Assembly (NCBI RefSeq): GCF_014193285.1
Contig: NZ_JACHZE010000007.1
Location: 169,026-233,025 of the forward strand
Direction of reading: 5' to 3'
Source of the DNA: Atlantibacter sp. RC6
GTDB taxonomy: Bacteria > Pseudomonadota > Gammaproteobacteria > Enterobacterales > Enterobacteriaceae
DNA: 64,000 nt
Part shown: one piece after another, positions 30,154 to 39,385 of the stretch
Layout: each line of letters opens with the position of its first letter
How positions within the stretch are numbered: the first letter of the stretch is position 1
Notes under the pieces: model-generated
The model's database searches: none
What the model was told of the DNA's origin: nothing
Seen by the model: only the letters and a program-made list of their open reading frames with translations
Translations under genes and position numbers: made by a program

Positions 30154-31263
30154 TCATCTGACCGTATGCACTTCGGTTCGGTTACGCCCGGCCTTCTTTG
30201 CTTTATACAGCGCCATGTCAGCGGCTTTCAGCCACTCCTGATAATCCTTCATATGGTAATTGAATGGCGCGATGCCGACGCTGATCTGCACGTTTAGCGA
30301 TGCGGCATTATCAATACTCAGGTTCTGCAAACGCTCGTGGACGCGATCCATAGCGGCGACGGCGCTTTCCGGGGACGTGCCGCTCATGATCACCGCAAAC
30401 TCATCCCCGCCGAACCGGCCAATCACATCGCTCACCCGCAGCGTAAGCTGTAAATATTGAGTGACGGCAATAATTGCTTTATCGCCGACATCATGCCCGT
30501 AAGTGTCGTTAATTTGCTTAAAGTGGTCGATGTCAATCAGCAGCAGCGTGGAGGCGCGGCGATAGCGCAGCGCGTTTTCATACTCAATGCTCAACAACTG
30601 CTCCCAGTGGCGACGGTTATAGACGCCGGTCATCCCGTCGCGGGTGCTGATCTGCTGCAACCGCCGCTTATGCTCCGCCAGATTGACCGCCGTGCGATAG
30701 CAAACGAAGCTGAACAGCGCGGGATAAATGATCAAAGTCGGTAAACTGAGGAAAAACTGTAGCGGCGTAGTGGTGACGTTAAGGGGCGCATCGATAAACG
30801 GCACGGACATCAACGCCGTCATCATCTGCAACATCAGCCCGGCGGCAAAAAAGCGCACGCCGAATGCGCCGATATTGTTCATATTAACCATCATCGAGAG
30901 CAGCAAACAGGGCAGCGCATTGCCGCCCATGATGGCGATCCCGATGCCCGCCATCAGGGTATCGATAATTAAGTTACGCCGCTCCGCCGTCATCGGATCC
31001 GACGAACGTTCAGCGATTTGCAACGCCAGGTGCGGCCAGACGAAGGCATACATCACCAGCGCCAACCACCACCATCCCGGCAACGCCTGGTCCACCAGCA
31101 CGCCAGCAAACATGATGAAGTTGCAAAAATGGCCTACGGTACGCGGCAGCCAGATACGACGCGCAAACCGTAAACCGCTGCGGTATTTATCGTCATTAAG
31201 AGGTTTTTCGCGCGCCGAAATATCCCAGAGACGCCACTTGTTGAAGGTCTGTTCATCATTCAT
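30154..31263 (-). CDS. dgcC: Diguanylate cyclase DgcC (AdrA)
   Basis: DgcC makes cyclic di-GMP that activates cellulose synthesis in curli/cellulose biofilms; in E. coli it is driven by CsgD. The 369 residues have an N-terminal MASE2 membrane domain (about 30-190, six helices) and a C-terminal GGDEF domain with intact active site RFGGDEFAVI (285-289) and an inhibitory I-site RVSD (276-279), five residues before it. The ATG at 31263 (MNDEQ) matches the E. coli protein, but a TTG at 31287 has GGGAAA upstream and cannot be excluded. Confidence 0.92.
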   Translation of the reverse strand: MNDEQTFNKWRLWDISAREKPLNDDKYRSGLRFARRIWLPRTVGHFCNFIMFAGVLVDQALPGWWWLALVMYAFVWPHLALQIAERSSDPMTAERRNLIIDTLMAGIGIAIMGGNALPCLLLSMMVNMNNIGAFGVRFFAAGLMLQMMTALMSVPFIDAPLNVTTTPLQFFLSLPTLIIYPALFSFVCYRTAVNLAEHKRRLQQISTRDGMTGVYNRRHWEQLLSIEYENALRYRRASTLLLIDIDHFKQINDTYGHDVGDKAIIAVTQYLQLTLRVSDVIGRFGGDEFAVIMSGTSPESAVAAMDRVHERLQNLSIDNAASLNVQISVGIAPFNYHMKDYQEWLKAADMALYKAKKAGRNRTEVHTVR

Positions 31264-31332
31264 TGGTATAGGAGATTTACTGGACAAATTTCCCAGAGTA
31301 TAGAAACGGGTCTACGGCGCGGAGTATGAAAT

Positions 31333-31364
31333 TTAGGGTGAGACTTAAATCAAACTCACCCTAA
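31333..31364 (-). terminator. Hairpin after psiF
   Basis: A perfect 10-bp inverted repeat TTAGGGTGAG / CTCACCCTAA with a 12-base loop lies 8 bases past the psiF stop on the minus strand. The T-run is poor. Confidence 0.45.
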
Positions 31365-31371
31365 TGGATGA

Positions 31372-31692
31372 TTAGCTGGCCTTTTTCAGACACTCACTCA
31401 TAAAGGTTTTGCGGGCATCGCCAGTAAGAGATTTATTTCCCGCCTCGGTATTGCAGCTTTTCATTTTCTGCTGCTGAGGCGTCAAACTTTTATCGCCTGG
31501 CGCAGAGTGGCTGTTCTTCAGGCAATTGCTCATATAGGATTTTCGCGCGTCGCCTTTCAGATCCTGTGATGTGGCCTGCTGGTTACAGGTGGTCATGCGC
31601 TGCTGTTGCGGCGTGAGCGTTCTTTCGGCGGCATGGACTGGAGAGCTGCTTAACATTCCAGCCAGAAGCGTAAAAAGTAATGTTGATTTCAT
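31372..31692 (-). CDS. psiF: Phosphate-starvation-inducible protein PsiF
   Basis: A 106-residue exported protein of unknown role. A signal peptide (about 1-21, ending PVHAAE) precedes two tandem copies of a motif of the form LTPQQQ-M-C-N-L-GDARK-(Y/F)MS-CLK, each with two cysteines. I start at the ATG at 31692, which gives the signal peptide; a longer frame adds 20 residues. In E. coli it is the second gene of phoA-psiF, but phoA is absent upstream here and no Pho box is evident. Confidence 0.92.
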   Translation of the reverse strand: MKSTLLFTLLAGMLSSSPVHAAERTLTPQQQRMTTCNQQATSQDLKGDARKSYMSNCLKNSHSAPGDKSLTPQQQKMKSCNTEAGNKSLTGDARKTFMSECLKKAS

Positions 31693-32084
31693 AGCACCAT
31701 CCCAATTGAAATAAGGCGTTTTAAGCCTGGCCTGGCGCAGCAGAAAAACCACTGGCGCATCTCAGGATTGCCAGCGGGATAACATTAATTTTTGTGTCTT
31801 TTTTTACACACCAATACCCTAAGGCGTGTCGAAATAACGCTGATTGCGCGCTTATTACCCAATCAGGCTATTTCCAGGCAGGGCTAAAATGCCGGGTAAT
31901 TACCGAAACGGTAATATCCTTAAGCATATTTAATATAAATGAAGAAATGCACCATGAGAGTCGAGAAATAAAATACCTTGTTATTTATTTCCCGATTGTC
32001 TCATAGCATGACGGTAATAAAGAGATCGGCACAGCGAATAATTTCGCTTAAGACTCAAAAATAACAGATACCTAATCCTGAACC
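31693..32084. other. Gene-free stretch where E. coli has phoA
   Basis: About 390 A/T-rich bases between psiF and iraP. No alkaline phosphatase sequence remains that I can recognise. A small perfect hairpin ATTACCG-AAA-CGGTAAT lies at 31899-31915. Short frames here have no ribosome sites. Confidence 0.55.
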
Positions 32085-32345
32085 TCAGGTTCGGGGATGT
32101 TTCAGGAGCTTTTTCAGGTACTGCTGTAGGAGCTCCGAATCCTCTACAGAGACCTCAGACTTTACGCGCGCACCATCCATTGCACCGTCGATGCTGTCAA
32201 TAATTGCCTGTTGCTCACCAGGGTCCATTCGACGCAGCAGCGCCGTCACAACAATCTCCAACGCTTCAACCTGAGCCACTAACGCTTTTGACTCCTGCTC
32301 TTTATCAGCGAGGGTCACTAATAGTTCAGCAATTAAGTTCTTCAT
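32085..32345 (-). CDS. iraP: RpoS anti-adaptor protein IraP
   Basis: IraP binds the adaptor RssB and so protects the stress sigma factor RpoS from ClpXP, especially in phosphate starvation. The 86 residues equal E. coli, with an N-terminal coiled coil ([36 protein letters not shown]) and the C-terminal [13 protein letters not shown]. It sits between psiF and the transporter gene, near ddlA, as in E. coli. Confidence 0.93.
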   Translation of the reverse strand: MKNLIAELLVTLADKEQESKALVAQVEALEIVVTALLRRMDPGEQQAIIDSIDGAMDGARVKSEVSVEDSELLQQYLKKLLKHPRT

Positions 32346-32457
32346 GAAGATTATCCCTTTAAAAAGTCAAATGACGTTAACATCCCCTCCCCATTTTTGA
32401 TAGGGGGGAAAAGTAGTATTTTGCCGATTTTATCGTATTTATGTGAAACCGCGAATA

Positions 32458-32489
32458 ATATATTCAGCGAAACGTTTCACTGAATATAT
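32458..32489. promoter_or_regulatory. 32-bp palindrome with a Cra/LacI-type operator core
   Basis: The arms ATATATTCAG and CTGAATATAT enclose GAAACGTTTC, with a single mismatched pair (32468/32479). On the minus strand AGTGAAACGTTTCG fits the Cra (FruR) consensus RSTGAAWCSNTHHW at 13 of 14 positions. It lies about 113 bases upstream of iraP and 75 bases past the transporter stop. Confidence 0.5.
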
Positions 32490-32563
32490 AGTATTCCCTG
32501 CGGCGAATAAACGGTTTGCCAACGATAACGAATAAAAAATCACGCTGCAATGTATATGATATA

Positions 32564-33775
32564 TCAGGACTTTGCTACCCGTCTTTTAGCCGCGGTGCGA
32601 TTAAGTGCAACCGCAAGCTGGACGATATTTATCAGTACAACCAGCGCTGTTGCGACAAATACCCAGCGAAACCCGGCAGCGGCGCTGACGCCCGCGCCCA
32701 TCAACGGCCCCACGACGTTGCCCAGATACATAAACGACTGGTTGTACCCAAAAATACGGCCGGTGATTTGGTCGCTGGAATATTTCAATAACAGCGTTTG
32801 CACCGCTGGCAGCATGGCGCCGTCGGCGAAACCCAGCAGGAAACGCAGGATGCCCAGTTGCACCGGGTTGGTGACAAACGACATGGCGAAAAACAGCACC
32901 ACAGCGACAATCAGCGTCGCCATCAGGATGCGCGCCGTGCCAATGCGATCGCCCAGTTTCCCGAGGCGCGGCGCGCTCATTAACGCCGAAACGCCGGGCA
33001 CCGCAGCAATCAGGCCACTTAAAAACGCAATGTTATTACTGCCCGGCGCGAGCGACTGGATAAACAGCGCCAGGATCGGCCCCACCGAGCCGTTGCATAA
33101 CTGGATCACCAGGGTGGTGACGAACAGGCTCACAATCAGGCCCGGATAGGGTAATGACGCGAACACCGCTTTGCCGCTCAGCCGCTGATCTTTGGTGACC
33201 ACGGTGCGTACACCTTCTTTAATAAACAACAGCGTCACGACAAAACTGACCATCAGTAAACCGGCGGTAATTAAAAATACCCAGTGCAACCCCACCCAGT
33301 CCGCCAGAAAACCGCCCATCAGCGGCCCGGCGATCACACCGCTGATTTGCGCGGTAGAGAGCGTGCTCAGCGCCCATCCACTGCGCTCGCGCGGCACCTG
33401 GGATGCCACCAGCGCCATGGCGTTAGGAATATAGCCTGACGTCAGGCCCATCAGCGCGCGCAGGAAAAACAGTTGCCAGACGTTGGTGGCAAATGCCTGC
33501 AACAGGATCGCCACTGCCATCCCTAGCGACGCGCGTAGCAGCATCAGCTTGCGGCCTTTGCGGTCCGCCAGGCTGCCCCACATCGGCGATACGATGGCGG
33601 AAACCAGAAACGTAACGCTAAAGGTCAACCCCGACCACATCGACAGCGCTTCGTGGGACGTGACGCCAAGCTGCGCCACGTACAGCGGCAAAAACGGCAA
33701 GATCTGACTGATAGCCAGCCCGGTAAAAAAGCAGCCGAACCAGACGGAGATAAGATTAACTTTCCAGGATTCCAT
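32564..33775 (-). CDS. MFS drug exporter related to MdtG
   Basis: A 403-residue major facilitator with twelve membrane helices. Typical motif A is [15 protein letters not shown] (about 65-79), and [19 protein letters not shown] near residue 315 is shared with MdtG (YceE). It is clearly MdtG-like in sequence but is at a different locus, so it is probably a paralog; drug efflux is inferred from the family. I start at the ATG at 33775; a TTG five codons upstream is also open and neither has a good ribosome site. Confidence 0.85.
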   Translation of the reverse strand: MESWKVNLISVWFGCFFTGLAISQILPFLPLYVAQLGVTSHEALSMWSGLTFSVTFLVSAIVSPMWGSLADRKGRKLMLLRASLGMAVAILLQAFATNVWQLFFLRALMGLTSGYIPNAMALVASQVPRERSGWALSTLSTAQISGVIAGPLMGGFLADWVGLHWVFLITAGLLMVSFVVTLLFIKEGVRTVVTKDQRLSGKAVFASLPYPGLIVSLFVTTLVIQLCNGSVGPILALFIQSLAPGSNNIAFLSGLIAAVPGVSALMSAPRLGKLGDRIGTARILMATLIVAVVLFFAMSFVTNPVQLGILRFLLGFADGAMLPAVQTLLLKYSSDQITGRIFGYNQSFMYLGNVVGPLMGAGVSAAAGFRWVFVATALVVLINIVQLAVALNRTAAKRRVAKS

Positions 33776-33896
33776 GACGCGCGTTTTCAATAAGATGTGA
33801 AGATTTTATGGCAGGGTAGCAAGAGTCGGCCTGCGACTTCTTGCGATCCATGCGCCAGGATGAAATTCAGTGATTTATCACACAAAAGCGCTTAAC

Positions 33897-33912
33897 CGTG
33901 ATACGCATCACG
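33897..33912. promoter_or_regulatory. CRP-like palindrome upstream of the MFS gene
   Basis: CGTGATACGCATCACG has GTGA-N6-TCAC spacing, the core of the CRP (and related FNR-family) consensus. It lies about 120 bases upstream of the MFS start and 32 bases after the extensin-family stop. Confidence 0.35.
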
Positions 33913-33943
33913 AAATAACCGCCAGCTAACCGGGGAATCTGCT

Positions 33944-34642
33944 TTAACGGCAGATCCCGAACCCGCGCATACCTAAATGGAAATGATCGGCATGGGCGGC
34001 GTTGTAGTTGGGCCCGAGGGAATTGCCATAAAACGCGCAACTGTGGCTGAACAGCTCGCGCATCACCTCGCCGCGCGGCCCGCTTTCATTCCAGCCTTTG
34101 CGCACCGTGATTTGTTGGCCATTGGCGAAGCGAAAACCGCTGATGTCCAGCGCATCCGCCGTGGCGTGTTCACTGCGCCGCGCCTGCTCACGGTTGTAGA
34201 TATTGCGGCAGGCGAAGCTGCCAAGATGATCGATACGCCGCAGCGGGCTGCCCATGATCTGCTGCGCCGTCGGCACCGCGCGTTGTTGAACGTACATCGC
34301 CGAACTCAGCGCCAGCGGACAACTGGCCAGAAAGCTGCTGCTGAGCTGCACCTCGCCAAAGCGCGTGACGCGCACCGGGGAATCCAGCGGGCAGTTGCCG
34401 GTGGTGCTGGCTTGCTCCCGAAACTGGATCATTCCCTGCTCGCTGGCTTGTCTGAGCACCGCCATACAGGCCGCCGGGTCGTTAGCTAACTGACGCAGCT
34501 TATAGCGGGTCACCACGGTGGGCGGGTCGCTGGGGGAGAGCGGCGCGAAGGGGTTGTACTGCGGCGGCAGGTATTCATACAACCCCCACCCCGCCAGCGC
34601 AGTGAGTAAAAATCCGGTAATCATTCCGCCCGTCGTCGCCAT
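33944..34642 (-). CDS. Extensin-family protein, possible LAS-type metallopeptidase
   Basis: 232 residues: a membrane anchor (about 6-24), a proline-rich linker, and an extensin-like C-terminal domain with six cysteines (59, 84, 108, 145, 202, 231). SEHATADALDI (His159, Asp166) and HADHFHLG (His220, His222) resemble the SxHxxxxAxD and HxH zinc motifs of VanY/MepA-type peptidoglycan peptidases; that role is inference. I choose the ATG at 34642 because GGAGG lies six bases before it; an upstream ATG at 34711 is open but lacks a site. It is divergent from ddlA, a cell-wall gene, which fits a wall role. Confidence 0.75.
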   Translation of the reverse strand: MATTGGMITGFLLTALAGWGLYEYLPPQYNPFAPLSPSDPPTVVTRYKLRQLANDPAACMAVLRQASEQGMIQFREQASTTGNCPLDSPVRVTRFGEVQLSSSFLASCPLALSSAMYVQQRAVPTAQQIMGSPLRRIDHLGSFACRNIYNREQARRSEHATADALDISGFRFANGQQITVRKGWNESGPRGEVMRELFSHSCAFYGNSLGPNYNAAHADHFHLGMRGFGICR

Positions 34643-34686
34643 CCACGCCCTCCGCTCCTGTGAACTACCAGTATAGCGGCTGACAT
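34621..34686 (-). CDS. Possible 21-residue leader ORF overlapping the extensin-family start
   Basis: An ATG at 34686 is preceded by AAGGGAGG with a five-base spacer, one of the best ribosome sites in the region. It reads 21 codons (MSAAILVVHRSGGRGWRRRA, then E) and stops inside the extensin-family gene in another frame. It might couple translation of that gene. No homolog is known to me. Confidence 0.3.
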   Translation of the reverse strand: MSAAILVVHRSGGRGWRRRAE

Positions 34687-34771
34687 CTCTACCTCCCTTA
34701 CGATTGAGCATGAATAGCCGAATTGAGCGTGCTATGTTGTGTGCTTTGGTTTTTATGAGATGGACAGAGAA

Positions 34772-35872
34772 ATGGCAAAACTGCGGGTAGGGATTGTGTT
34801 CGGCGGCAAATCATCTGAACACGAAGTATCACTTCAGTCAGCGAAAAATATCGTCGACGCCATTGATAAAGAGAAGTTTGACGTGGTGCTGATGGGCATT
34901 GATAAACAGGGCGAGTGGCACATCAATGACGCCAGCGAATACCTGATTAACGCCAACGATCCCGCGCATATTGCTCTTAACCGTTCCGAGAAAACCCTGG
35001 CGTTAATACCCGGCCAGGCCACCCAGCAGCTAATCGAAACCCACAGCCATGACACGCTGCCGCAGGTGGATGTGATTTTCCCTATCGTTCACGGCACGCT
35101 GGGTGAAGACGGCTGCCTGCAAGGGTTACTGCGCGTTGCGAACCTGCCGTTTGTCGGCTCTGGCGTACTGGGCTCCGCTGTCAGTATGGATAAGGATGTT
35201 GCCAAGCGCCTTTTGCGTGACGCCGGTCTGGCGGTTGCGCCGTTTGTCACCCTCACCCGCGCCAACCGCTCGCAGTATGACTTTGAGTATGTTGTAACTA
35301 AGCTGGGCGCCCCTCTGTTTGTGAAACCTGCTAATCAGGGTTCCTCAGTTGGCGTAAGCAAAGTCACCAACGAAGCGGAATATCGGGCAGCGGTCGATCT
35401 GGCGTTTGAATTCGATCATAAAGTGGTGGTGGAAACCGGGATCAAAGGACGTGAGATCGAATGCGCCGTGCTGGGCAACGATCATCCCGAAGCCAGTACC
35501 TGCGGTGAGATCGTCGTCAACAGTGCATTCTACTCTTACGACACCAAATACATTGACGGCAACGCCGCCCGGGTGGAAGTGCCTGCGGCGATCCCGGCGG
35601 ACATCAACGACAAAATTCGCGCCATTGCGCTCCAGGCGTACCAGACGCTGGAGTGCAGCGGCATGGCGCGGGTGGATGTGTTCCTGACGCCGGATAACGA
35701 GGTGATTATCAATGAGATCAATACCCTACCCGGCTTCACCAATATCAGCATGTATCCGAAGCTGTGGCAGGCCAGCGGCATCAGCTATCAGCAACTGATT
35801 ACCCGGCTGATTGAGCTGGCGCTGGAGCGCCATGCCCGGGATAGCGCCCTGAAGAGCACTATCACGCTGTAA
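34772..35872 (+). CDS. ddlA: D-alanine--D-alanine ligase A
   Basis: DdlA joins two D-alanines with ATP for the peptidoglycan stem. The 366 residues start [20 protein letters not shown] and include [11 protein letters not shown], the ATP-grasp loop [14 protein letters not shown] and the metal-binding [20 protein letters not shown] use the ATG at 34772 for agreement with E. coli; starts at 34739 and 34760 are in frame. It is divergent from the extensin-family gene. Confidence 0.96.
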   Translation: MAKLRVGIVFGGKSSEHEVSLQSAKNIVDAIDKEKFDVVLMGIDKQGEWHINDASEYLINANDPAHIALNRSEKTLALIPGQATQQLIETHSHDTLPQVDVIFPIVHGTLGEDGCLQGLLRVANLPFVGSGVLGSAVSMDKDVAKRLLRDAGLAVAPFVTLTRANRSQYDFEYVVTKLGAPLFVKPANQGSSVGVSKVTNEAEYRAAVDLAFEFDHKVVVETGIKGREIECAVLGNDHPEASTCGEIVVNSAFYSYDTKYIDGNAARVEVPAAIPADINDKIRAIALQAYQTLECSGMARVDVFLTPDNEVIINEINTLPGFTNISMYPKLWQASGISYQQLITRLIELALERHARDSALKSTITL

Positions 35873-35875
35873 TCG

Positions 35876-36091
35876 TTACTCTTGCGCGGCGTCCGACTCT
35901 TCCGGACGCCGACGGATCACCAGCCCCGCCAGCCAGAAGCTGATCACCCAGGTTACCAGCCCCACCGCATAGGTTTGCCAGCCTTTGGCTTCAAAACCCA
36001 GCAGACCGACAACCCCGTTCATAATAAAAATCAGGCCGATAGCGACGGCGTAGTAATGCCAGTCGCGGCGAATTTTTGCGGGCAGATTCAT
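35876..36091 (-). CDS. yaiZ: YaiZ (DUF2754) small membrane protein
   Basis: A 71-residue protein with two predicted membrane helices (about 13-32 and 41-60), nearly the same as E. coli YaiZ (NLPAKIRRDWHYYAVAIG, GLLGFEAKGWQTYAVGLVTW). The ATG at 36091 fits the E. coli start; a longer frame adds ten residues. It converges on ddlA with a 3-base gap. Function unknown. Confidence 0.9.
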   Translation of the reverse strand: MNLPAKIRRDWHYYAVAIGLIFIMNGVVGLLGFEAKGWQTYAVGLVTWVISFWLAGLVIRRRPEESDAAQE

Positions 36092-36374
36092 GGTGGCTCC
36101 AGAGAAGAAAAACGGCATCATCGCACATCGCTTTCAGGCTGTCTGCGGCACGGCACGCGCCTTTACACGCCGTGACAAATACGCCAAAAGCATGATGTTA
36201 ATCGTCATTCACAAAAGTTACAAAAATGTGACTAAAGACAGACTTCTGACATCCAGGAGTAATCTGGACACGAATTTACCAGAAATCCGATATTGACATT
36301 TGCGATCAACTGTCAGACTCGCCTGTGAGTCATCAGGCGACATGCCTGGGTTTATGCGTTTCCGGGAGGTCATT

Positions 36375-36692
36375 ATGGCAGAGTTTACTTTGTCGAAGTC
36401 CACCATCATCGCAGGGAAAAAGCGCGAGCCGTCGACCACGCTCGGCAACATCGCGTACGCGGTTTTTGTCCTGTTCTGCTTCTGGGTCGGATCGCAGATT
36501 CTGAACATGTTGGTGAATGCACCCGGTGTGTTTGAGCACTTGATGCAACTTGATGTGAAGGAGAACGGCCGACCGCACATCGAAATAGGAATGCTGGTCG
36601 GCACGATCTTTGGACTGGTGCCCTTTTTAGTGGGCTGCCTGATCGCGGCGGCGATTAGCCTGTGGCTGCGCTTTCAACAACGACGCTACTAA
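36375..36692 (+). CDS. yaiY: YaiY (DUF2755) inner-membrane protein
   Basis: A 105-residue protein with two hydrophobic segments (about 24-43 and 77-100), matching E. coli YaiY ([35 protein letters not shown]). GGGAGGTCATT precedes the ATG at 36375, which settles the start. It converges with yaiW, two bases apart. Function unknown. Confidence 0.9.
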   Translation: MAEFTLSKSTIIAGKKREPSTTLGNIAYAVFVLFCFWVGSQILNMLVNAPGVFEHLMQLDVKENGRPHIEIGMLVGTIFGLVPFLVGCLIAAAISLWLRFQQRRY

Positions 36693-36694
36693 CC

Positions 36695-37780
36695 TTACGA
36701 TTTGTTCATGCAGCGAGCCCGACGATCGTCAACCCGCTTCGCAAACCACGCCGTGGTGAGATTGCGGGTGATTTTCGGGCTCTCAAGCTGAATGCCCGGC
36801 AGCATTTCACGCGCCAGCGGCTTACCGGTTTTCTTCTCAGCCATTTCATACACTTTCTTGTACAGCGCGGTTTCTTCGAAATCTAACGCATCGCCCTTCT
36901 TCAGCGCGCGATGGATCTCGCTGTCGCTCAGCCCGGTTTTCAGCTTACGCACCGCCAGCTCGGTGTTGCCCGGCTCGTCGCTATCGTAACGGATCAGGTC
37001 GCCATCCAGCGCCAGCTTCACGCCGCTGGCCTTGCTCACTGCGTACTGGAACGCGGCGTTGCGGCTGGCGTACCACCCGGCGTTAAAATCGGCGTAGCGG
37101 TACAGCGGCTGGGTATAATTCGCCGGATAGTTGAGCAGATGGTAAATCCCGAACCACAATCCGCCACGGCGGCTGAATACTTCCTGGCGTACCGTGCCGT
37201 CCATTTTCCACGGATAGCCGCGGGTATGGGCCTCGGCAAAAGCAATGCTGACCTGCATCGGGCCGCCGGTATGCACCGGGTTTAAATTGCCGAACAGCGT
37301 CTGGCCCATCGGGACCATGCCAATAAAATCATCGAAAATGGCGCTAAGCTGTTTTTCGGTGGTCACGTTATCCAGCCGCTGGCTATAGCTTTTGCCGTTG
37401 GGCGATTTAATCATCAGTGCGGTGCGTACCAAAAACATCGGCACATGCACCCGGTCGGCGCGCCGCTCTATCTCTTTCCAGGCGATTTTACTTAAGCCTG
37501 GCACCACCGGATCGGCCTGGTAATTAGCCTCCTGCTCGGCCACCGCCAGCACCGAACAAACGTTCTCTTCCGTTGGGGCGATTTTCTGGCTGTCGAATGC
37601 TGTGGCGATCTCCTTCGCCCAGCCGTCGCGGTCTTTCACGCTGGCGGGCATTTTACGCTTCACCGTTTGCGCCACGTCGACCGTGGGGCCGGAGGGTTTC
37701 TCCGGCGTGGGTTTACCAGCGCATCCCGCCAGCACCAGCAGTGCCAGCAGGCTTACGCGTTTTCCGTTTTGCAGTCGCAT
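36695..37780 (-). CDS. yaiW: Outer-membrane lipoprotein YaiW (DUF1615)
   Basis: A 361-residue lipoprotein with a lipobox LAGC at Cys20. In E. coli YaiW is surface exposed and, with SbmA, contributes to uptake of some antimicrobial peptides. The DUF1615 region fills the rest (GGPMQVSIAFAEAHTRGYPW, GGLWFGIYHLLNYPA are conserved). It lies 18 bases after sbmA on the same strand and is almost certainly co-transcribed. Confidence 0.94.
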   Translation of the reverse strand: MRLQNGKRVSLLALLVLAGCAGKPTPEKPSGPTVDVAQTVKRKMPASVKDRDGWAKEIATAFDSQKIAPTEENVCSVLAVAEQEANYQADPVVPGLSKIAWKEIERRADRVHVPMFLVRTALMIKSPNGKSYSQRLDNVTTEKQLSAIFDDFIGMVPMGQTLFGNLNPVHTGGPMQVSIAFAEAHTRGYPWKMDGTVRQEVFSRRGGLWFGIYHLLNYPANYTQPLYRYADFNAGWYASRNAAFQYAVSKASGVKLALDGDLIRYDSDEPGNTELAVRKLKTGLSDSEIHRALKKGDALDFEETALYKKVYEMAEKKTGKPLAREMLPGIQLESPKITRNLTTAWFAKRVDDRRARCMNKS

Positions 37781-37798
37781 TCGCGCTCCGTGTGTGGA

Positions 37799-39013
37799 TT
37801 AATTCGCTTCGGCCATCTCCTGCTGCGGCGTATCCAGCTCGCGCTCGAAACTGCGCAGACGCTTATAGATCGACATCAGTTCCACCAGCGTGGTCCAGGA
37901 GCTGATCAGATACTGGAACGCCCCGCGCACCTGGCCGAACACGTTGGTGATTTGGGTCATCAGGCCGAGGGTAATCGTACCCGCTACAATCGACGGAAAC
38001 AGCAGGAACAAACCGAATACGTTATCCACCTGCAAATACAAAATGCGCGCGATGTTGAAATACATGTAGTGGAAGTACAGGCGGAAGTAGTTGCGACGCA
38101 CCGCGCCAAACAGTTCACGCACCGTCGGCGGCGTCGCGCGGTTGGCGTCATCTTCGCCGTAAACCAGCTCTTTACGATAGGCGGCTTCCACACGCTGGTT
38201 TTTAAACTCCAGCCCCGGCAGTTTGATCCCCACCACCGCCAGCAATCCGGTACCCATCAGCGACCAGATGATCGCGGCGATCACCAGGCCATAGGGCACG
38301 TAACCGATAATCGGCAACTCTTTCACATGCGGGGAGAGCGCCACCAGCACCGGCAAAAAAGCAATCAGCGTCATGATGGCGTTAATAAAGCTGACGCCCA
38401 TGCTTTCCAGCGTAGAAGCAAAACGCATCGTGTCTTCCTGCACACGCTGAGCGGCCCCTTCGATATGGCGCAGGCGCTGCCAGTGCGTCATATAGTATTC
38501 GTTCATTGCGGTGCGCCAGCGAAACACGTAGTGGCTGATAAAAAAGTTGTTCAGGACGCTGACCACCACCGCGATCAGGGCGATACCTAAAAATACGCCC
38601 ACTTCGCGGTAGAACTGGTTGATAGAGACTTTATGCGGCGAGCTGAGCGCGGTCTGGATCAAATCGTAAAACGGGGCATACCAGGCGTTGACCGCCACAC
38701 CCACTTCCACCAGAAACCAGGTGACGAAAATAATCAGCGCGGAGCCGAGAATCGACCAGTACTGCCAGCGATGCGGGCTGCGGATAAACCAGAACAGCGC
38801 GAACAGGCCCACGCAAAGGGCGTAATACGCGTAAAAAGTGAGATAGCTGAGTGACCAGAAGCGCGCGGCGCTAATCGGCACCTCTTTACTTGCGCCTGCC
38901 AGCCTGCCGGCCCACTCTGCGCCGCCTGCCTGCCAGAAAATTACGGCGATCATCGCCCAAATAAACGCCGACAAAAAAAAGGCGGTCGGCCTGGGAAAGA
39001 ACGATTTAAACAT
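37799..39013 (-). CDS. sbmA: Peptide antibiotic transporter SbmA
   Basis: SbmA is a proton-driven inner-membrane importer of microcins B17 and J25, bleomycin and proline-rich peptides. The 404 residues carry about eight membrane helices and the SbmA/BacA core ([53 protein letters not shown]). The ATG at 39013 has AGGAG upstream and gives the E. coli N-terminus MFKSFFP. A probable sigma-E promoter lies about 110 bases upstream. First gene of sbmA-yaiW, divergent from ampH. Confidence 0.97.
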   Translation of the reverse strand: MFKSFFPRPTAFFLSAFIWAMIAVIFWQAGGAEWAGRLAGASKEVPISAARFWSLSYLTFYAYYALCVGLFALFWFIRSPHRWQYWSILGSALIIFVTWFLVEVGVAVNAWYAPFYDLIQTALSSPHKVSINQFYREVGVFLGIALIAVVVSVLNNFFISHYVFRWRTAMNEYYMTHWQRLRHIEGAAQRVQEDTMRFASTLESMGVSFINAIMTLIAFLPVLVALSPHVKELPIIGYVPYGLVIAAIIWSLMGTGLLAVVGIKLPGLEFKNQRVEAAYRKELVYGEDDANRATPPTVRELFGAVRRNYFRLYFHYMYFNIARILYLQVDNVFGLFLLFPSIVAGTITLGLMTQITNVFGQVRGAFQYLISSWTTLVELMSIYKRLRSFERELDTPQQEMAEAN

Positions 39014-39124
39014 CACTTCACTCCTGCTCATTCTTGTTGTTATCGCGATTGCTGCGCGTAACGTTTTTACATCCAGTCCAGGGTTGAATCACAACCCCAA
39101 AATTTGCCTCGGAGGCAGCGACAA

Positions 39125-39152
39125 TCAGACACAGCGCGGCCTGGTTAGTTCC
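39125..39152 (-). promoter_or_regulatory. Probable sigma-E promoter of sbmA
   Basis: GGAACTA at -35 and TCTGA at -10 with a 16-base spacer fit the RpoE consensus (GGAACTT, TCTGA). E. coli sbmA-yaiW is a known RpoE target, and the position and orientation agree, with a leader of about 110 bases. Confidence 0.65.
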
Positions 39153-39274
39153 GGTTGGTTTCGGTAACAAACTGTTCCATTGCCGCAGTGTTGAGGGGGC
39201 CAACGTTAAAAACGTAGCGTACTCCCGGCTTTTTAACAGCTTGCACTGTGAGCCGCGGCAAAAAATGGGCCGCT

Positions 39275-39296
39275 GTAACCCGTGGTTACGTTTTTT
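39275..39296 (+). terminator. Terminator-like hairpin in the ampH leader
   Basis: GTAACC-CGT-GGTTAC followed by G and six T lies about 90 bases before ampH in the same direction. The stem is only 6 bp. No gene upstream needs it, so it could be an attenuator or chance. Confidence 0.3.
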
Positions 39297-39385
39297 CTCG
39301 CTACACTTCGTTAATCCGCCCATTGCCGGAGCGGCAACCGTAGTATAAATAGCTTTTATCGCCACTGACTGAATGGATTGCTTCG

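Larger units (their letters stand above)
39014..39385. other. Divergent control region between sbmA and ampH
   Basis: About 370 bases with no gene. It holds a probable sigma-E promoter for sbmA (39125-39152) and a terminator-like hairpin ahead of ampH (39275-39296). Confidence 0.6.

Noticed and set aside
31794..32006. A 70-codon plus-strand frame in the phoA gap
   Set aside because: No ribosome site, low-complexity A/T-rich composition, and no resemblance to alkaline phosphatase.
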